Source: GCA-2731375 sp002731375
GTDB taxonomy: Bacteria > Pseudomonadota > Alphaproteobacteria > GCA-2731375
Assembly (NCBI GenBank): GCA_030752605.1
Contig: JASMDX010000074.1
Location: 38,620 to 102,619, forward strand
Length of the DNA stretch: 64,000 bases
Direction: 5' to 3'
The notes beneath the pieces were generated by a model. That model worked only from the letters and a program-made list of their open reading frames with translations, did not search any database and had not been told where the DNA came from. A program made the position numbers and the translations under genes. Below are positions 1 to 9,346 of this stretch, in pieces; the stretch's first letter is position 1; each line of letters begins with the position of its first letter.

Positions 1-6
1 CCGGTC

Positions 7-1494
7 GTGGCCACCATTGGCGATCCGTCTCTTGAAGAGCAGGAGATCGCCGGCGCCGAATACCGCACCTCGCCCGCCAATCTGGAAGCCGAACAGGCCT
101 TGTTAGGCGCAATCCTGGTCAACAATGAAGCCGCCAGCCGGGTCATGGATTTCCTTCGCCCGGAGCATTTTTTCGAGCCTGGGCATCAGCGCATTTTCGC
201 CGCCGCCGTAAAATTGATTGAGCGCGGACAGATCGCCAATCCGGTAACGTTGAAATATTTCTTTGACCAGGACGAGGCGCTGGAAGAAGTCGGCGGGGCG
301 CAATACCTGGCCCGTCTGGCCGGTGCCGCCGTAACCGTGATTAACGCCCAGTATTATGGCCGCGCCATATTCGATTTGGCTCTGCGCCGGGGTCTGATCG
401 AGATTGGCGAGGCAATGGTCAATGACGCCTACGAGGCGGATATTGATGTCGAGGCCAGCGACCAGATCGAGACGGCGGAGCAGGATCTGTTCCAATTGGC
501 CGAACACGGTCAGGCGGACCGTGGCCTGATGTCGTTCGACAGCGTTCTGGCATTGTCAGTGGAGATGGCGGCGGCGGCTTTCCAGCGGGACGGCCAGATG
601 ATGGGGGTTTCCTCGGGCCTGACGGACCTAGATCAGAAACTGGGCGGCCTGCATTCCTCGGATCTGATCATTTTGGCTGGCCGACCGGCCATGGGTAAAT
701 CCGCCCTGGCTGCCAATATCGCCTTTCACGCGGCTCATCACATCAAACGGAAACGCCTCGAAGACGGCCAGGACGTGGTCGTCGACGGCGCGGTGGCGGC
801 ATTTTTCAGCCTGGAAATGTCAGCCGAACAATTGGCTACCCGTCTGTTGGCGGAGCAGGCCCGCATCAGTTCGGAAAAGATTCGCCGCGGCGAAATAACC
901 TCAGACGATTTTTCCCGGCTGGTTACCGCATCGCAGGCCATTGAACAGGCGCCGCTGTATATCGATGATACGCCGGCCCTGACCGTCTCGGCCCTGCGCA
1001 CGCGGGCCCGGCGCCTGAAGCGGCAGCATGATCTGGGCCTGGTGGTGGTCGATTACCTGCAATTGCTGCGAGGCACTGGGCGAGGGGAAAACCGGGTGCA
1101 GGAAATCTCCGAAATTACCCAGGGACTGAAAGCGCTGGCCAAGGAATTGGATATTCCCGTACTGGCGCTGTCACAGCTGTCCAGGCAGGTCGAGGCGCGG
1201 GAGGATAAGCGGCCTCTGCTGTCGGATCTGCGTGAATCGGGCTCCATCGAGCAGGACGCGGATGTGGTGATGTTCGTCTACCGGGAAGAATATTATCACG
1301 AACGCAAACAGCCCGAACCCGATACCCCCGATCATGCCAAATGGCTGGAAAAAGCGGATCAGATCCATGGCATCGCCGAGGTTATTATAGGTAAACAGCG
1401 CCATGGTCCCACCGGCACCGTGCGCTTGCAGTTCGAACGGGAGTTCACCAAATTCTCCAACCTCGAGGTGGGCCACTATCCCGATGGCCATTAG
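7..1494 (+). CDS. dnaB: Replicative DNA helicase DnaB
   Basis: This is the hexameric ATP-driven helicase that unwinds DNA ahead of the replication fork and recruits primase. The N-terminal DnaB domain (about residues 20-125, with the typical NLEAEQALLGAIL stretch) is followed by the RecA-like C-terminal domain. Walker A GRPAMGKS lies at residues 225-232 and Walker B LVVVDYLQL near 345-353, with the SQLSRQVE and DLRESGSIEQDADVV motifs after it. At 495 aa it has normal family length and no intein. The GTG at position 7 is the first start in the window, but the frame is open to the left edge, so the true start may lie outside. The alr gene begins inside its last codons. Confidence 0.96.
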   Translation: MATIGDPSLEEQEIAGAEYRTSPANLEAEQALLGAILVNNEAASRVMDFLRPEHFFEPGHQRIFAAAVKLIERGQIANPVTLKYFFDQDEALEEVGGAQYLARLAGAAVTVINAQYYGRAIFDLALRRGLIEIGEAMVNDAYEADIDVEASDQIETAEQDLFQLAEHGQADRGLMSFDSVLALSVEMAAAAFQRDGQMMGVSSGLTDLDQKLGGLHSSDLIILAGRPAMGKSALAANIAFHAAHHIKRKRLEDGQDVVVDGAVAAFFSLEMSAEQLATRLLAEQARISSEKIRRGEITSDDFSRLVTASQAIEQAPLYIDDTPALTVSALRTRARRLKRQHDLGLVVVDYLQLLRGTGRGENRVQEISEITQGLKALAKELDIPVLALSQLSRQVEAREDKRPLLSDLRESGSIEQDADVVMFVYREEYYHERKQPEPDTPDHAKWLEKADQIHGIAEVIIGKQRHGPTGTVRLQFEREFTKFSNLEVGHYPDGH

Positions 1495-2590
1495 CCCCAG
1501 CACCGAAAAAGCTGGCGCGATCCTCGAGGTCGATCTGGCCGCCCTGGCGGCAAATTATGAAATTCTGAAACAGCGTGCGGCAGGGGCCGAATGCGCCGCC
1601 GTGGTGAAGGCCGATGCCTATGGTCTGGGTGCGGACCGCGTTGGCCCGGTGTTGGCGGCGGCGGGCTGCAGGACCTTCTTTGCCGCCCATCTGTCTGAGG
1701 GCATCGCCTTGCGCCAGGCCCTTGGTGGCCAAGCATCGATCTACATTCTGAATGGCATTCTGCCGGGTACGGAAGGCGATTTCAGGGCCCATGATTTGCG
1801 GCCGGTTTTGAATAGCTTGGCGCAGTTAGACCTTTGGCAAGGTGCGGCCGCCCTGCATCTTGATACGGGGATGAATCGCCTTGGATTGAGCCCGGATGAC
1901 GCCGCCGCCCTGGCCGCCGCGCCGGAACGGTTGGGAAACATTGATCTGCGTTTCGTCGTCAGCCATCTCGCGTGCGCCGATGAAGCGGGCCATAAAATGA
2001 ACGAACTACAGCGGCGATTATTTGACCGCCTGCGCGCCGCCCTGCCTGCAAAACCGGCCTCTTTGGGCAATTCCTCGGGAATTTTCCTGGGCTCCGACTA
2101 TCACTATGACCTGGTTCGGCCCGGCGTCGCCCTGTACGGCGGCAACCCGATGCCTGGTGCCGCGAACCCCATGCGCGAGGTGGTCCGCCTAAGGGGCAGG
2201 ATCATTCAGCTGCGGGAAATTGACACCCCTCAGAGCGTTGGCTACGGTGCCACCCATCGGGCCACGGGGCCTAGGCGCATCGCCACGGTTCCGGTGGGGT
2301 ATGCTGATGGTTATTTGCGCTCATTGTCTGGACAGGGGATGGGCCGTCTTGCCGGAGTTTCGGTACCAATCGTGGGGCGCGTTTCCATGGACCTAATCAC
2401 ACTAGATGTCACCGAGGCGCCAATCGAGGCGGCGCAAGCGGGGGCGTTGGTCGACCTGATCGGCGGCGGTGGCGAAGGGGTGGACGACGTGGCCGCCCGC
2501 GCTGGCACTATTGGTTATGAAATTCTGACCTCTCTTGGCCGGCGCTATCATCGCCGATACCTTGGTGCGGAGACGACCCAGGATGAGTAA
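1484..2590 (+). CDS. alr: Alanine racemase
   Basis: PLP-dependent enzyme interconverting L- and D-alanine for peptidoglycan synthesis. The PLP lysine is K42 in AVVKADAYGLG and the catalytic tyrosine is Y254 in SVGYGATH. The second-domain GRVSMD motif is near residues 299-303. The ATG at 1484 gives 368 aa, the usual length; the frame extends further upstream, but those codons read as an out-of-frame copy of the dnaB end. The start overlaps the dnaB stop by 11 bases and the gene overlaps the next gene by 8, so translation is probably coupled. Confidence 0.95.
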   Translation: MAISPSTEKAGAILEVDLAALAANYEILKQRAAGAECAAVVKADAYGLGADRVGPVLAAAGCRTFFAAHLSEGIALRQALGGQASIYILNGILPGTEGDFRAHDLRPVLNSLAQLDLWQGAAALHLDTGMNRLGLSPDDAAALAAAPERLGNIDLRFVVSHLACADEAGHKMNELQRRLFDRLRAALPAKPASLGNSSGIFLGSDYHYDLVRPGVALYGGNPMPGAANPMREVVRLRGRIIQLREIDTPQSVGYGATHRATGPRRIATVPVGYADGYLRSLSGQGMGRLAGVSVPIVGRVSMDLITLDVTEAPIEAAQAGALVDLIGGGGEGVDDVAARAGTIGYEILTSLGRRYHRRYLGAETTQDE

Positions 2591-3359
2591 CCCCTCGGCG
2601 GCGGTGGGCGGCATTTTCTTGAGTTTCCTGGCTACGGTTGGGCGGCTTTCCACGTTCACGGGCCGCTCGCTGTATACCGTTGTCTCACCGCCATTCTATT
2701 GGCGCCTGTGCCTGCAGCAGATGATCACCATCGGCTATTATTCCCTGCCCGTGGTGGGCATGACGGCATTGTTCACGGGCGCGGTACTGGCCTTGCAAAT
2801 CTATCTCGGCTCTGCCCGGTTTGGTGCCGAAAGCGCCGTGCCAAATATCGTGGTCGTGGGCCTAACCCGCGAACTGGGCCCGGTTCTGGCGGGTTTGATG
2901 CTGGGTGGACGGGTCGGCGCGGCGATCGCGGCGGAACTGGGCACCATGAAGGTGACCGAGCAGCTGGATGCCCTGATTACTCTGCAGACTAATCCATTCC
3001 GTTATCTGGTGGTGCCGCGCGTGCTCGCCGCCACCATCACCGCGCCGATTCTGGTATTGATCGCCGATATTATTGGCGTTATGGGCGGCTATTTGGTGGG
3101 TATCCACCAACTCGGCTTCAACTCTGCGGTCTATTTGAAGAACACCTTCGATTTTCTCGAAACCATGGATGTTATCTCCGGCCTAGTGAAGGCGGCGGTG
3201 TTCGGCTTTTTGATCGCCCTGATGGGTTGCTATCACGGCTTCAACTCCAAGGGCGGGGCCCAGGGCGTGGGCAAGGCGACGACGGACGCGGTGGTCTCGT
3301 CGCTGATCCTGATCTTGATCTCGAACTATTTCGTCACCGAAGCTTTCTTCTCGCAATGA
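2583..3359 (+). CDS. mlaE: Mla-type lipid ABC transporter permease (MlaE family)
   Basis: Integral inner-membrane permease of the MlaE/YrbE family, which moves phospholipids between inner and outer membranes with an MCE-domain protein. The 258-aa protein has about five or six hydrophobic segments and the family core GLTRELGPVLAGLMLGGRVG (near residues 95-115) followed by AAIAAELGTMKVTEQLDAL. The ATG at 2583 is chosen because it restores the usual length and overlaps the alr stop by 8 bases. The ATPase partner follows 7 bases later. No MCE-domain (MlaD) gene is in this operon, so the substrate-binding partner must be elsewhere. Confidence 0.92.
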   Translation: MSNPSAAVGGIFLSFLATVGRLSTFTGRSLYTVVSPPFYWRLCLQQMITIGYYSLPVVGMTALFTGAVLALQIYLGSARFGAESAVPNIVVVGLTRELGPVLAGLMLGGRVGAAIAAELGTMKVTEQLDALITLQTNPFRYLVVPRVLAATITAPILVLIADIIGVMGGYLVGIHQLGFNSAVYLKNTFDFLETMDVISGLVKAAVFGFLIALMGCYHGFNSKGGAQGVGKATTDAVVSSLILILISNYFVTEAFFSQ

Positions 3360-3366
3360 CGGGTAG

Positions 3367-4140
3367 ATGATGACCGACACACCGCGCCTTGAACTGATCG
3401 ATGTGCACAAATCGTTTGGCCCGAAAGTGGTACTGAATGGGCTGAATCTGTCGCTGGCCAAGGGCGAATCGATGGTGGTGATCGGTGGCTCGGGCACCGG
3501 CAAATCGGTGATGTTGAAATGTATTCTAGGCCTGTTGCATCCCGATCAGGGCCGCATCCGCATTGATGGTGAGGATACGGTCGATCTGCGCGGTGCGGAG
3601 CGGGAACGGATTTTGACCAAATTCGGCATGCTGTTCCAATCCGCCGCTCTGTTCGATTCCCTGACGGTATGGGAAAACGTTGCCTTTGGCCTGATCGAAG
3701 GTGCCGGCATGGAGCGCGAAGCGGCCCGCATTATCGCGATAGACAAACTCGCCAAGGTTGGCATGGGCGAAAATATGGCCATGGCTGATCCCGCCGGATT
3801 GTCGGGCGGCATGCGCAAGCGGGTTGGCCTGGCCCGTGCCATCGCCACGGAGCCGGATATTATCTTCTTTGACGAGCCAACGACCGGGCTGGACCTGATC
3901 ATGGGCGATATCATTAATAATCTGATTACCGAATGTGTCCAGGACCTGGGCGCGACGACCTTGACCATCAGCCATGATATGTCGTCCGCCCGCACCATCG
4001 CCGACCGGGTCGCCATGCTATATGGCGGCCAGATCATCTGGGCTGGTGGCGTCGATCAGATCGATCATTGCGACAACGAATTCGTTGATCAATTCATCCA
4101 TGGGCGCGAGGAAGGTCCCTTCGCCCTGGAAGTGACATAA
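3367..4140 (+). CDS. mlaF: Mla-type lipid ABC transporter ATP-binding protein
   Basis: Cytoplasmic ATPase partner of the MlaE-type permease immediately upstream. Walker A is GGSGTGKS (about residues 38-45), the ABC signature is LSGGMRKRVGLARAI, Walker B is IIFFDEPTTGLD and the switch histidine is in TISHDM. LSGGM-KRV is the signature typical of the MlaF/Ttg2A branch rather than of ordinary importers. The 257 aa are the family length. The start has two consecutive ATG codons (3367 and 3370); the first is given. The gene lies 7 bases after mlaE and 13 before radA. Confidence 0.92.
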   Translation: MMTDTPRLELIDVHKSFGPKVVLNGLNLSLAKGESMVVIGGSGTGKSVMLKCILGLLHPDQGRIRIDGEDTVDLRGAERERILTKFGMLFQSAALFDSLTVWENVAFGLIEGAGMEREAARIIAIDKLAKVGMGENMAMADPAGLSGGMRKRVGLARAIATEPDIIFFDEPTTGLDLIMGDIINNLITECVQDLGATTLTISHDMSSARTIADRVAMLYGGQIIWAGGVDQIDHCDNEFVDQFIHGREEGPFALEVT

Positions 4141-4153
4141 GAGTAGGCATTAG

Positions 4154-5551
4154 GTGGCCAAGGCAGCTGAAATTTTTGTCTGTCAAAGCTGTGGCGCAGT
4201 GCATGGCAAATGGTCCGGGCGCTGTTCGGGCTGTGGCGAATGGAACTCTATAGCGGAGGAAGCCGCGCGGGAAGCGCCGCCGAAGGGTCTGGAAAGCGCA
4301 GGCAAGGGCCGCGATCGGGGCCGGGTGCTGGACTTTCACAAACTGAACAAGCATGGCGATATGGAAGGCCCGCGCACGGTTTCGGGCCTAGGCGAGTTTG
4401 ACCGGGTTTGCGGCGGCGGTTTGGTGCCGGGTTCGGCCATCCTGATTGGCGGTGATCCGGGCATTGGCAAATCAACCATATTGTTGCAAGTCGTGGCACG
4501 TCTGGCCCAACAAGGCGTCACCTGTGCTTATATCTCCGGCGAGGAGGCGCCGGCCCAGGTCCGTATGCGGGCCAGGCGTCTGGGCCTGGAAGGTGCGCCG
4601 CTGGATTTGGCGGCGGCGACCTCCGTGCGCGATATCGTTGCCACCATGGATGGGCCGGATAGCCCCAGGGTGGTTGTTATAGATTCGATCCAGACCATGT
4701 ACGTGGATAGCATTGAATCGGCGCCCGGCACGGTCAGTCAGGTCCGTACCTCCGCTCAGGAATTGATCCGCGCCGCCAAGCGCACGGATATTTGCCTGCT
4801 GCTGGTGGGCCATGTGACTAAGGATGGCCAGATCGCCGGGCCGCGGGTGTTGGAACACATGGTCGACAGCGTGCTGTATTTCGAGGGTGAGCGCGGCCAT
4901 CAATTCCGCATCCTGCGCGCTGTCAAGAACCGTTACGGCCCGACGGACGAAATTGGCGTGTTCGAAATGAGCGATGCCGGCCTGATGGAAGTGAGTAATC
5001 CCTCCGCCTTGTTTTTGGCCAATCGTGGCGAGGCGGGCGATATTTCGGGCAGCGCTGTCTTCGCCGGCCTGGAAGGCAGCCGCCCGGTGCTGGTGGAAAT
5101 CCAGGCCCTGGTCGCGCCCTCGCCCCCCGGTAATCCGCGGCGCACGGTTGTGGGTTGGGACGGTAACCGTTTGGCCATGGTCTTGGCGGTGCTCGATGCC
5201 CGCTGCGGCCTGGGCATGGCAGGCCATGACGTCTATTTGAACGTGGCCGGCGGTTTGCGCATCAATGAACCAGCGGCCGATCTTGCGGTAGCCGCCGCAT
5301 TGGTGTCATCGTTGATGGAAGTACCGGTGCCGCAAGAAGCGGTATTGTTTGGCGAAATCAGCCTCTCGGGCGAGGTTCGCCCCGTTGCGCAGGCGGAACT
5401 ACGCATGAAGGAAGCGGCGAAATTGGGCTTCGCGTGCGCCCTGGCGCCGCCTGCCCGCAAACAGCGCAAAAGCCCCCTGGCGGTCAGCAAAATCAGCCGT
5501 CTGCCGGAATTGGTGGAACTGTTCGCGTCCCATGGGGTGAAGGCCGTATAG
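4154..5551 (+). CDS. radA: DNA repair protein RadA (Sms)
   Basis: RecA-related branch-migration protein acting on recombination intermediates. It has the N-terminal zinc finger (C10, C13, C24, C27), a RecA-type Walker A GGDPGIGKST (residues 99-108), the family-specific KNRYG motif in the ATPase core and a C-terminal Lon-protease-like domain (about 280-460) without Lon catalytic residues. At 465 aa it is full length. The start is GTG at 4154. The gene lies in a tight + strand run between mlaF and cvpA, a common alphaproteobacterial order. Confidence 0.95.
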   Translation: MAKAAEIFVCQSCGAVHGKWSGRCSGCGEWNSIAEEAAREAPPKGLESAGKGRDRGRVLDFHKLNKHGDMEGPRTVSGLGEFDRVCGGGLVPGSAILIGGDPGIGKSTILLQVVARLAQQGVTCAYISGEEAPAQVRMRARRLGLEGAPLDLAAATSVRDIVATMDGPDSPRVVVIDSIQTMYVDSIESAPGTVSQVRTSAQELIRAAKRTDICLLLVGHVTKDGQIAGPRVLEHMVDSVLYFEGERGHQFRILRAVKNRYGPTDEIGVFEMSDAGLMEVSNPSALFLANRGEAGDISGSAVFAGLEGSRPVLVEIQALVAPSPPGNPRRTVVGWDGNRLAMVLAVLDARCGLGMAGHDVYLNVAGGLRINEPAADLAVAAALVSSLMEVPVPQEAVLFGEISLSGEVRPVAQAELRMKEAAKLGFACALAPPARKQRKSPLAVSKISRLPELVELFASHGVKAV

Positions 5552-5558
5552 AACCGCC

Positions 5559-6293
5559 ATGTTAAGCGATTTACCCATAAATGTGACCGATCTGGTGGTG
5601 CTGATTATCCTGCTGATTTCGGGCCTGTTGGCGCTGAGCCGTGGTTTCGTCAAGGAGGTGCTGTCCATCGGCGGCTGGATCATTGCGACCGTTGCGACGA
5701 TCGGACTGTTCTCCCATGTGCAACCCATGGTGCAAAAATATATTGATCAGCCCTTGATCGCTGGCAGCATCACGACCGTCGTGATTTTTGTCGCCGTGCT
5801 GACGGCGGCTTCGTTCCTGTCATCGTTCATATCGCGGCGGGTACAACGCAGTGAAATTGGCATTCTGGACCGCTCTCTTGGTTTCTTGTTTGGTTTATTG
5901 CGTGGCGTCGCGGTGATTGCCCTGGCTTACATAGTTCTGTTGCAGTTCCTGCCAGCTAAGGACCAGCCCGATTGGCTGCGCCAGGCACGGGCCATGCCGG
6001 CTATTGAATACAGCGCCCAAATGCTGGCGGGCCTGGCGCCTGAAAATGTCCGCGAGGGGCTTGCCGGGATCGGTGAACTGGGCAGGGAAGGCGGTCAGAA
6101 CCTTGATTCCATTCTTGACAATGCCATCAACGCGGGCCATTTGGCGGAACAGCTGAAAGGCGCCATCGGCGGCGCGGATAGTAGCCCGAATAGCGGCCCA
6201 AATAGCGGCGCTGACAAACAGCGCGAAAGCGGCTATACATCGGGCTCGCGCGACGATATGAACCGCCTCATCCAGAACCGGACGGACAATTGA
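5559..6293 (+). CDS. cvpA: CvpA family membrane protein
   Basis: Inner-membrane protein of the CvpA (colicin V production) family, with four hydrophobic segments in the first 150 residues, for example LVVLIILLISGLLALSRGF at the start and GLLRGVAVIALAYIVLLQFL near 110-130. The C-terminal 90 residues are hydrophilic and end in a low-complexity stretch rich in S, N and G (about 207-225). It directly precedes purF and overlaps its possible TTG start, the classical cvpA-purF pairing. The family role in envelope homeostasis is poorly defined; nothing here narrows it. Confidence 0.88.
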   Translation: MLSDLPINVTDLVVLIILLISGLLALSRGFVKEVLSIGGWIIATVATIGLFSHVQPMVQKYIDQPLIAGSITTVVIFVAVLTAASFLSSFISRRVQRSEIGILDRSLGFLFGLLRGVAVIALAYIVLLQFLPAKDQPDWLRQARAMPAIEYSAQMLAGLAPENVREGLAGIGELGREGGQNLDSILDNAINAGHLAEQLKGAIGGADSSPNSGPNSGADKQRESGYTSGSRDDMNRLIQNRTDN

Positions 6294-7840
6294 CCCAGCG
6301 CTCCCCAAACGATCATGATATAGACCATATCAATCACGGCGGCGGTGTGCCCACAAAGGACCGAACCTTGGACCTGACCACACATCCATTTGCCCATCCT
6401 GCGGCCGACAGTGACAAGTTTCACGAAGAATGCGGCGTCTTTGGTATTTTCGGCAGCAGTGATGCTGCCGCTCACACAGTGCTGGGTCTGCATGCCTTGC
6501 AACACCGCGGCCAGGAAGCCGCCGGCATCGTCACCCACGATTCAAGGCAATTCTATTCCCACCACAGCCTAGGTCACGTGGGAGATAACTTCAACTCGGA
6601 AGCCGTGATCAGCCGGCTGCCGGGCGACGTTGCCCTGGGGCACAACCGCTATGCCACCACGGGCGATACCGTGTTGCGCAATGTCCAGCCGCTGTTCGCG
6701 GAACTGGAAACTGGGGGTTTCGCTATTGGCCATAACGGCAATCTGACAAATGCGGGCACCTTACGCAGCGAACTGGTCAAACGCGGTTGTATTTTTCAAT
6801 CGACCATGGATACGGAGGTGATCATTCACCTGATCGCCACCTCAAGCTATCATGACCTGATCGACCGCATCATCGATGCTCTGAAATCCGTCGTTGGTGC
6901 CTACAGTCTGGTTGCCATGACCGAGGATCAATTGATTGGCGTGCGCGATCCCATGGGTGTGCGTCCACTTCTGTTGGGGCAACTGGACGGGGCGCCGATC
7001 CTAACATCGGAAAGTTGCGCCCTGGACATCATCGGCGCCGAGTTGGTGCGCGAGGTCGCGCCGGGTGAAATGATTATTTACAGCCGCGATGGCATCGAAA
7101 GCCTGATGCCGTTTCCGCCTGCCAAATCACGGCCTTGCATATTCGAGTATGTCTATTTTTCCAGACCCGACAGCATCGCCCAGGGGCGCTCGATCTATTC
7201 CGTACGTAAGGCCATCGGTGCAGCCTTGGCCAAGGAAAGCGCCGTGCCGGCGGACGTGGTCATCCCGGTGCCGGATTCCGGCACACCCGCGGCCCTCGGC
7301 TATGCCGAAGAGGCCGGCGTGCCTTTCGAACTGGGTATTATCCGCAACCACTACGTTGGTCGGACCTTTATTGAACCGTCCCAGAACATCCGCAACTTTG
7401 GGGTCAAGCTGAAGCATAATGCCAACCGGGCCGAGATCGAGGGCCGGCGCGTGGTGCTGGTCGATGATTCGATCGTGCGCGGTACTACTTCAAAAAAAAT
7501 CGTGCAGATGGTCCGCGACGCCGGTGCCACCGAGGTGCACATGCGTATCGCCTCTCCGCCCACGGCCAATCCCTGCTATTACGGCGTCGATACTCCCAGC
7601 CGGGAAGAGTTGATGGCCGCAAACATGGATGTGGCGACTATGGCGCGGCAAATCGGCGTCAACAGCCTGGCCTTTATTTCCATCGACGGCCTGTACCAGG
7701 CGGTGGGCGGCATCGCCCGCAATAATGAGCAGCCGCAGTATTGCGATGCCTGCTTTTCCGAAGAGTACCCGGTATCGTTGGTTGATCTGGCGCAGGGCCG
7801 GTCCCCGGCGCAACTGTCCCTGCTGACGGAACATGGTTGA
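6290..7840 (+). CDS. purF: Amidophosphoribosyltransferase
   Basis: Catalyses the first committed step of purine synthesis: PRPP plus glutamine gives 5-phosphoribosylamine. The N-terminal Ntn glutaminase domain has the nucleophile Cys in HEECGVFGIFG (residue 48 counting from the first start) and the HNRYATTG motif. The PRPP-binding signature VVLVDDSIVRGTTS is in the C-terminal half. A Cys preceded by tens of residues implies a propeptide that is cleaved, as in the Bacillus-type enzyme. The start is uncertain: TTG 6290 (overlapping cvpA), GTG 6347 and TTG 6368 are all possible, and the shortest agrees best with relatives. It is followed by an SDR gene, a usual neighbour in this class. Confidence 0.95.
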   Translation: MTQRSPNDHDIDHINHGGGVPTKDRTLDLTTHPFAHPAADSDKFHEECGVFGIFGSSDAAAHTVLGLHALQHRGQEAAGIVTHDSRQFYSHHSLGHVGDNFNSEAVISRLPGDVALGHNRYATTGDTVLRNVQPLFAELETGGFAIGHNGNLTNAGTLRSELVKRGCIFQSTMDTEVIIHLIATSSYHDLIDRIIDALKSVVGAYSLVAMTEDQLIGVRDPMGVRPLLLGQLDGAPILTSESCALDIIGAELVREVAPGEMIIYSRDGIESLMPFPPAKSRPCIFEYVYFSRPDSIAQGRSIYSVRKAIGAALAKESAVPADVVIPVPDSGTPAALGYAEEAGVPFELGIIRNHYVGRTFIEPSQNIRNFGVKLKHNANRAEIEGRRVVLVDDSIVRGTTSKKIVQMVRDAGATEVHMRIASPPTANPCYYGVDTPSREELMAANMDVATMARQIGVNSLAFISIDGLYQAVGGIARNNEQPQYCDACFSEEYPVSLVDLAQGRSPAQLSLLTEHG

Positions 7841-7869
7841 GGGACTGGTGCAATGGGCGGAATAGGGCG

Positions 7870-8616
7870 ATGAGCCAACGTTTGCAGGACCGTATAGCCC
7901 TGATAACGGGTGCCTCCCGCGGGATCGGCGCCGCCGTCGCTAAGGCCTACGCCGGCGAAGGCGCCCACGTCATCCTGGTGGCGCGGACCACCGGCGCCTT
8001 GGAGGAAGTGGATGACGAGATCAGGGCGAAGGGCGGTAGCGCCACGCTGGTGCCCATGGACCTGGGCGATTTTGGCGCCATTGATGATCTGGGCGGACAG
8101 ATCTTTAAACGCTGGGGCAAGCTGGATATTCTGGTGGGTAACGCCGCTGTTCTGGGTGATCTGTCGCCAGTGGGCCATATCCGCCCCGACGTCTGGCAGC
8201 GGGCGTATGATTTGAACGTCACCGCCAACTATCGCCTGATCCGTTCCATGGATGCGCTGTTGCGGCAGTCCGACGGGGGACGGGCGATTTTTGTCAGCTC
8301 CGGCGCGGCCCAGTCCTTGCCGCCCTATTGGGCGCTCTACGCCTCGACCAAGGCGGCCCTGGATGCCATTGCCCAGACCTACGCCAAGGAAACCCAAAAC
8401 ACGGCCGTGCGGGTCAACATCGTCAATCCCGGCCCGACCCGGTCCGAGATGCGGGCGGCGGCCTTTCCGGGCGAAGACCCGGACCAACTGCCCCCACCCG
8501 AACATGTGTCCGAGACCATGATCCACCTGGCCGAACCTGGCTTCACGCAAACCGGTCTCTGGGTTGTGGCGGATGCGCCGCTGACCGCGCCGGGCACGGA
8601 CGACTCCGTGCATTGA
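7870..8616 (+). CDS. SDR family NAD(P)-dependent oxidoreductase
   Basis: Classical short-chain dehydrogenase of 248 aa. The cofactor motif TGASRGIG is at residues 13-20, the NAA-type strand appears as GNAAVLG, and the catalytic S...YxxxK is seen as FVSSGAAQ and YASTK. The ATG at 7870 is preferred over the upstream in-frame ATG at 7837 because the Rossmann strand normally starts within about ten residues. It follows purF by 29 bases and is probably cotranscribed. The substrate cannot be told from sequence. Confidence 0.88.
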   Translation: MSQRLQDRIALITGASRGIGAAVAKAYAGEGAHVILVARTTGALEEVDDEIRAKGGSATLVPMDLGDFGAIDDLGGQIFKRWGKLDILVGNAAVLGDLSPVGHIRPDVWQRAYDLNVTANYRLIRSMDALLRQSDGGRAIFVSSGAAQSLPPYWALYASTKAALDAIAQTYAKETQNTAVRVNIVNPGPTRSEMRAAAFPGEDPDQLPPPEHVSETMIHLAEPGFTQTGLWVVADAPLTAPGTDDSVH

Positions 8617-8646
8617 GCAAGACTGATGGAGCAAGACCGGCGGCTG

Positions 8647-9267
8647 TTAACTTCTTGGCTCGACCCCGGCTTGCTGTAGCAACTGTTCCAAGGCTTCGTA
8701 GGGCTGTGCCCCAACCACGCCCTGACGGCCGGCAATAAAGGTGGGTACGCCGGTGACGCCATATTGCCGGGATTTCGCCCAATCCTCGTCCACGGCGTCC
8801 GAGAAGCTGCGGGATTCGAGAACCTCCCGCGTGACTTCCACATCCAGGCCGGTCGCCGCCGCCACTTTTAACAATGCTTCCACATCGCCAACGTTGACGC
8901 CATCGACGAAATAGGCCCGATACAGGGCATCATGGATGGCCTCGCCACTGGGTTGGGTGTCGGCCCATTTGCCCAGCTCTTGGGCTAGGCGGCTGTTGTA
9001 GGTGTGGGTGCGGCGGCTGTATGGCAGGCCTTCTTCGTCCATCAGGCCTTTCATGCGGGTATACATGGCATCCAGATCCACGCCCCGGCCCGCGAACAAA
9101 TCTTCCAGGCTGCGGCCCTCCTGGGGCGTTTCGGGGTGCAGGGGAAAATGCAACCACTTTGCCTCAATGTTGAAATTCCGCTTTAGTTTTTCAATACGCC
9201 CGGTACTGAGATAACACCACGGTCAAACGTAATCGGTGAATATTTCCAAGGCTATCGGTTCGGTCAT
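8647..9267 (-). CDS. DsbA/FrnE-like selenoprotein with U-P-W-C active site (UGA read as Sec)
   Basis: Thioredoxin-fold oxidoreductase of the DsbA family, FrnE-like branch. Starting at the ATG ending at 9267 (preceded by a GGGGAG ribosome site), the frame reads MTEPIALEIFTDYV, then TGA at codon 15 (9223-9225), then PWCYLSTGRIEKLK and on without break to 8647. Relatives have C-P-W-C there, so UGA replaces exactly the first redox Cys, giving U15-P-W-C18. The rest is intact: the HFPLHPETPQEG motif, the helical insert and the cis-proline segment GVTGVPTFI. The 206 aa match the family length. A 7-bp hairpin with a 5-nt loop starts 13 nt after the UGA. A simple nonsense mutation is the alternative, but the absence of other damage argues against it. 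The downstream neighbour on this strand converges with the SDR gene. Confidence 0.87.
9191..9209 (-). promoter_or_regulatory. Candidate bacterial SECIS hairpin of the DsbA-like gene
   Basis: Read on the minus strand, TCAGTAC pairs with GTATTGA (seven pairs, one G-U wobble) around the loop CGGGC. There are 20 nt between the UGA and the loop, and G is the second loop base. This fits the known bacterial SECIS rules (stem after the UGA, loop 16-37 nt away, G among the first two loop bases). It was folded by hand, so alternative pairings are possible. Confidence 0.6.
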
Positions 9268-9346
9268 CGTCAAGCTCCCCATCGCCGCATGAATTCAGTT
9301 TTCGGCCTGATTATAGCCATCCAGGCTATGGGATGATACCGCCTGC

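Noticed and set aside
6290..6370. Extended N-terminus of PurF as a frameshift or fusion
   Set aside because: A short propeptide before the catalytic Cys is normal, and later starts are available.
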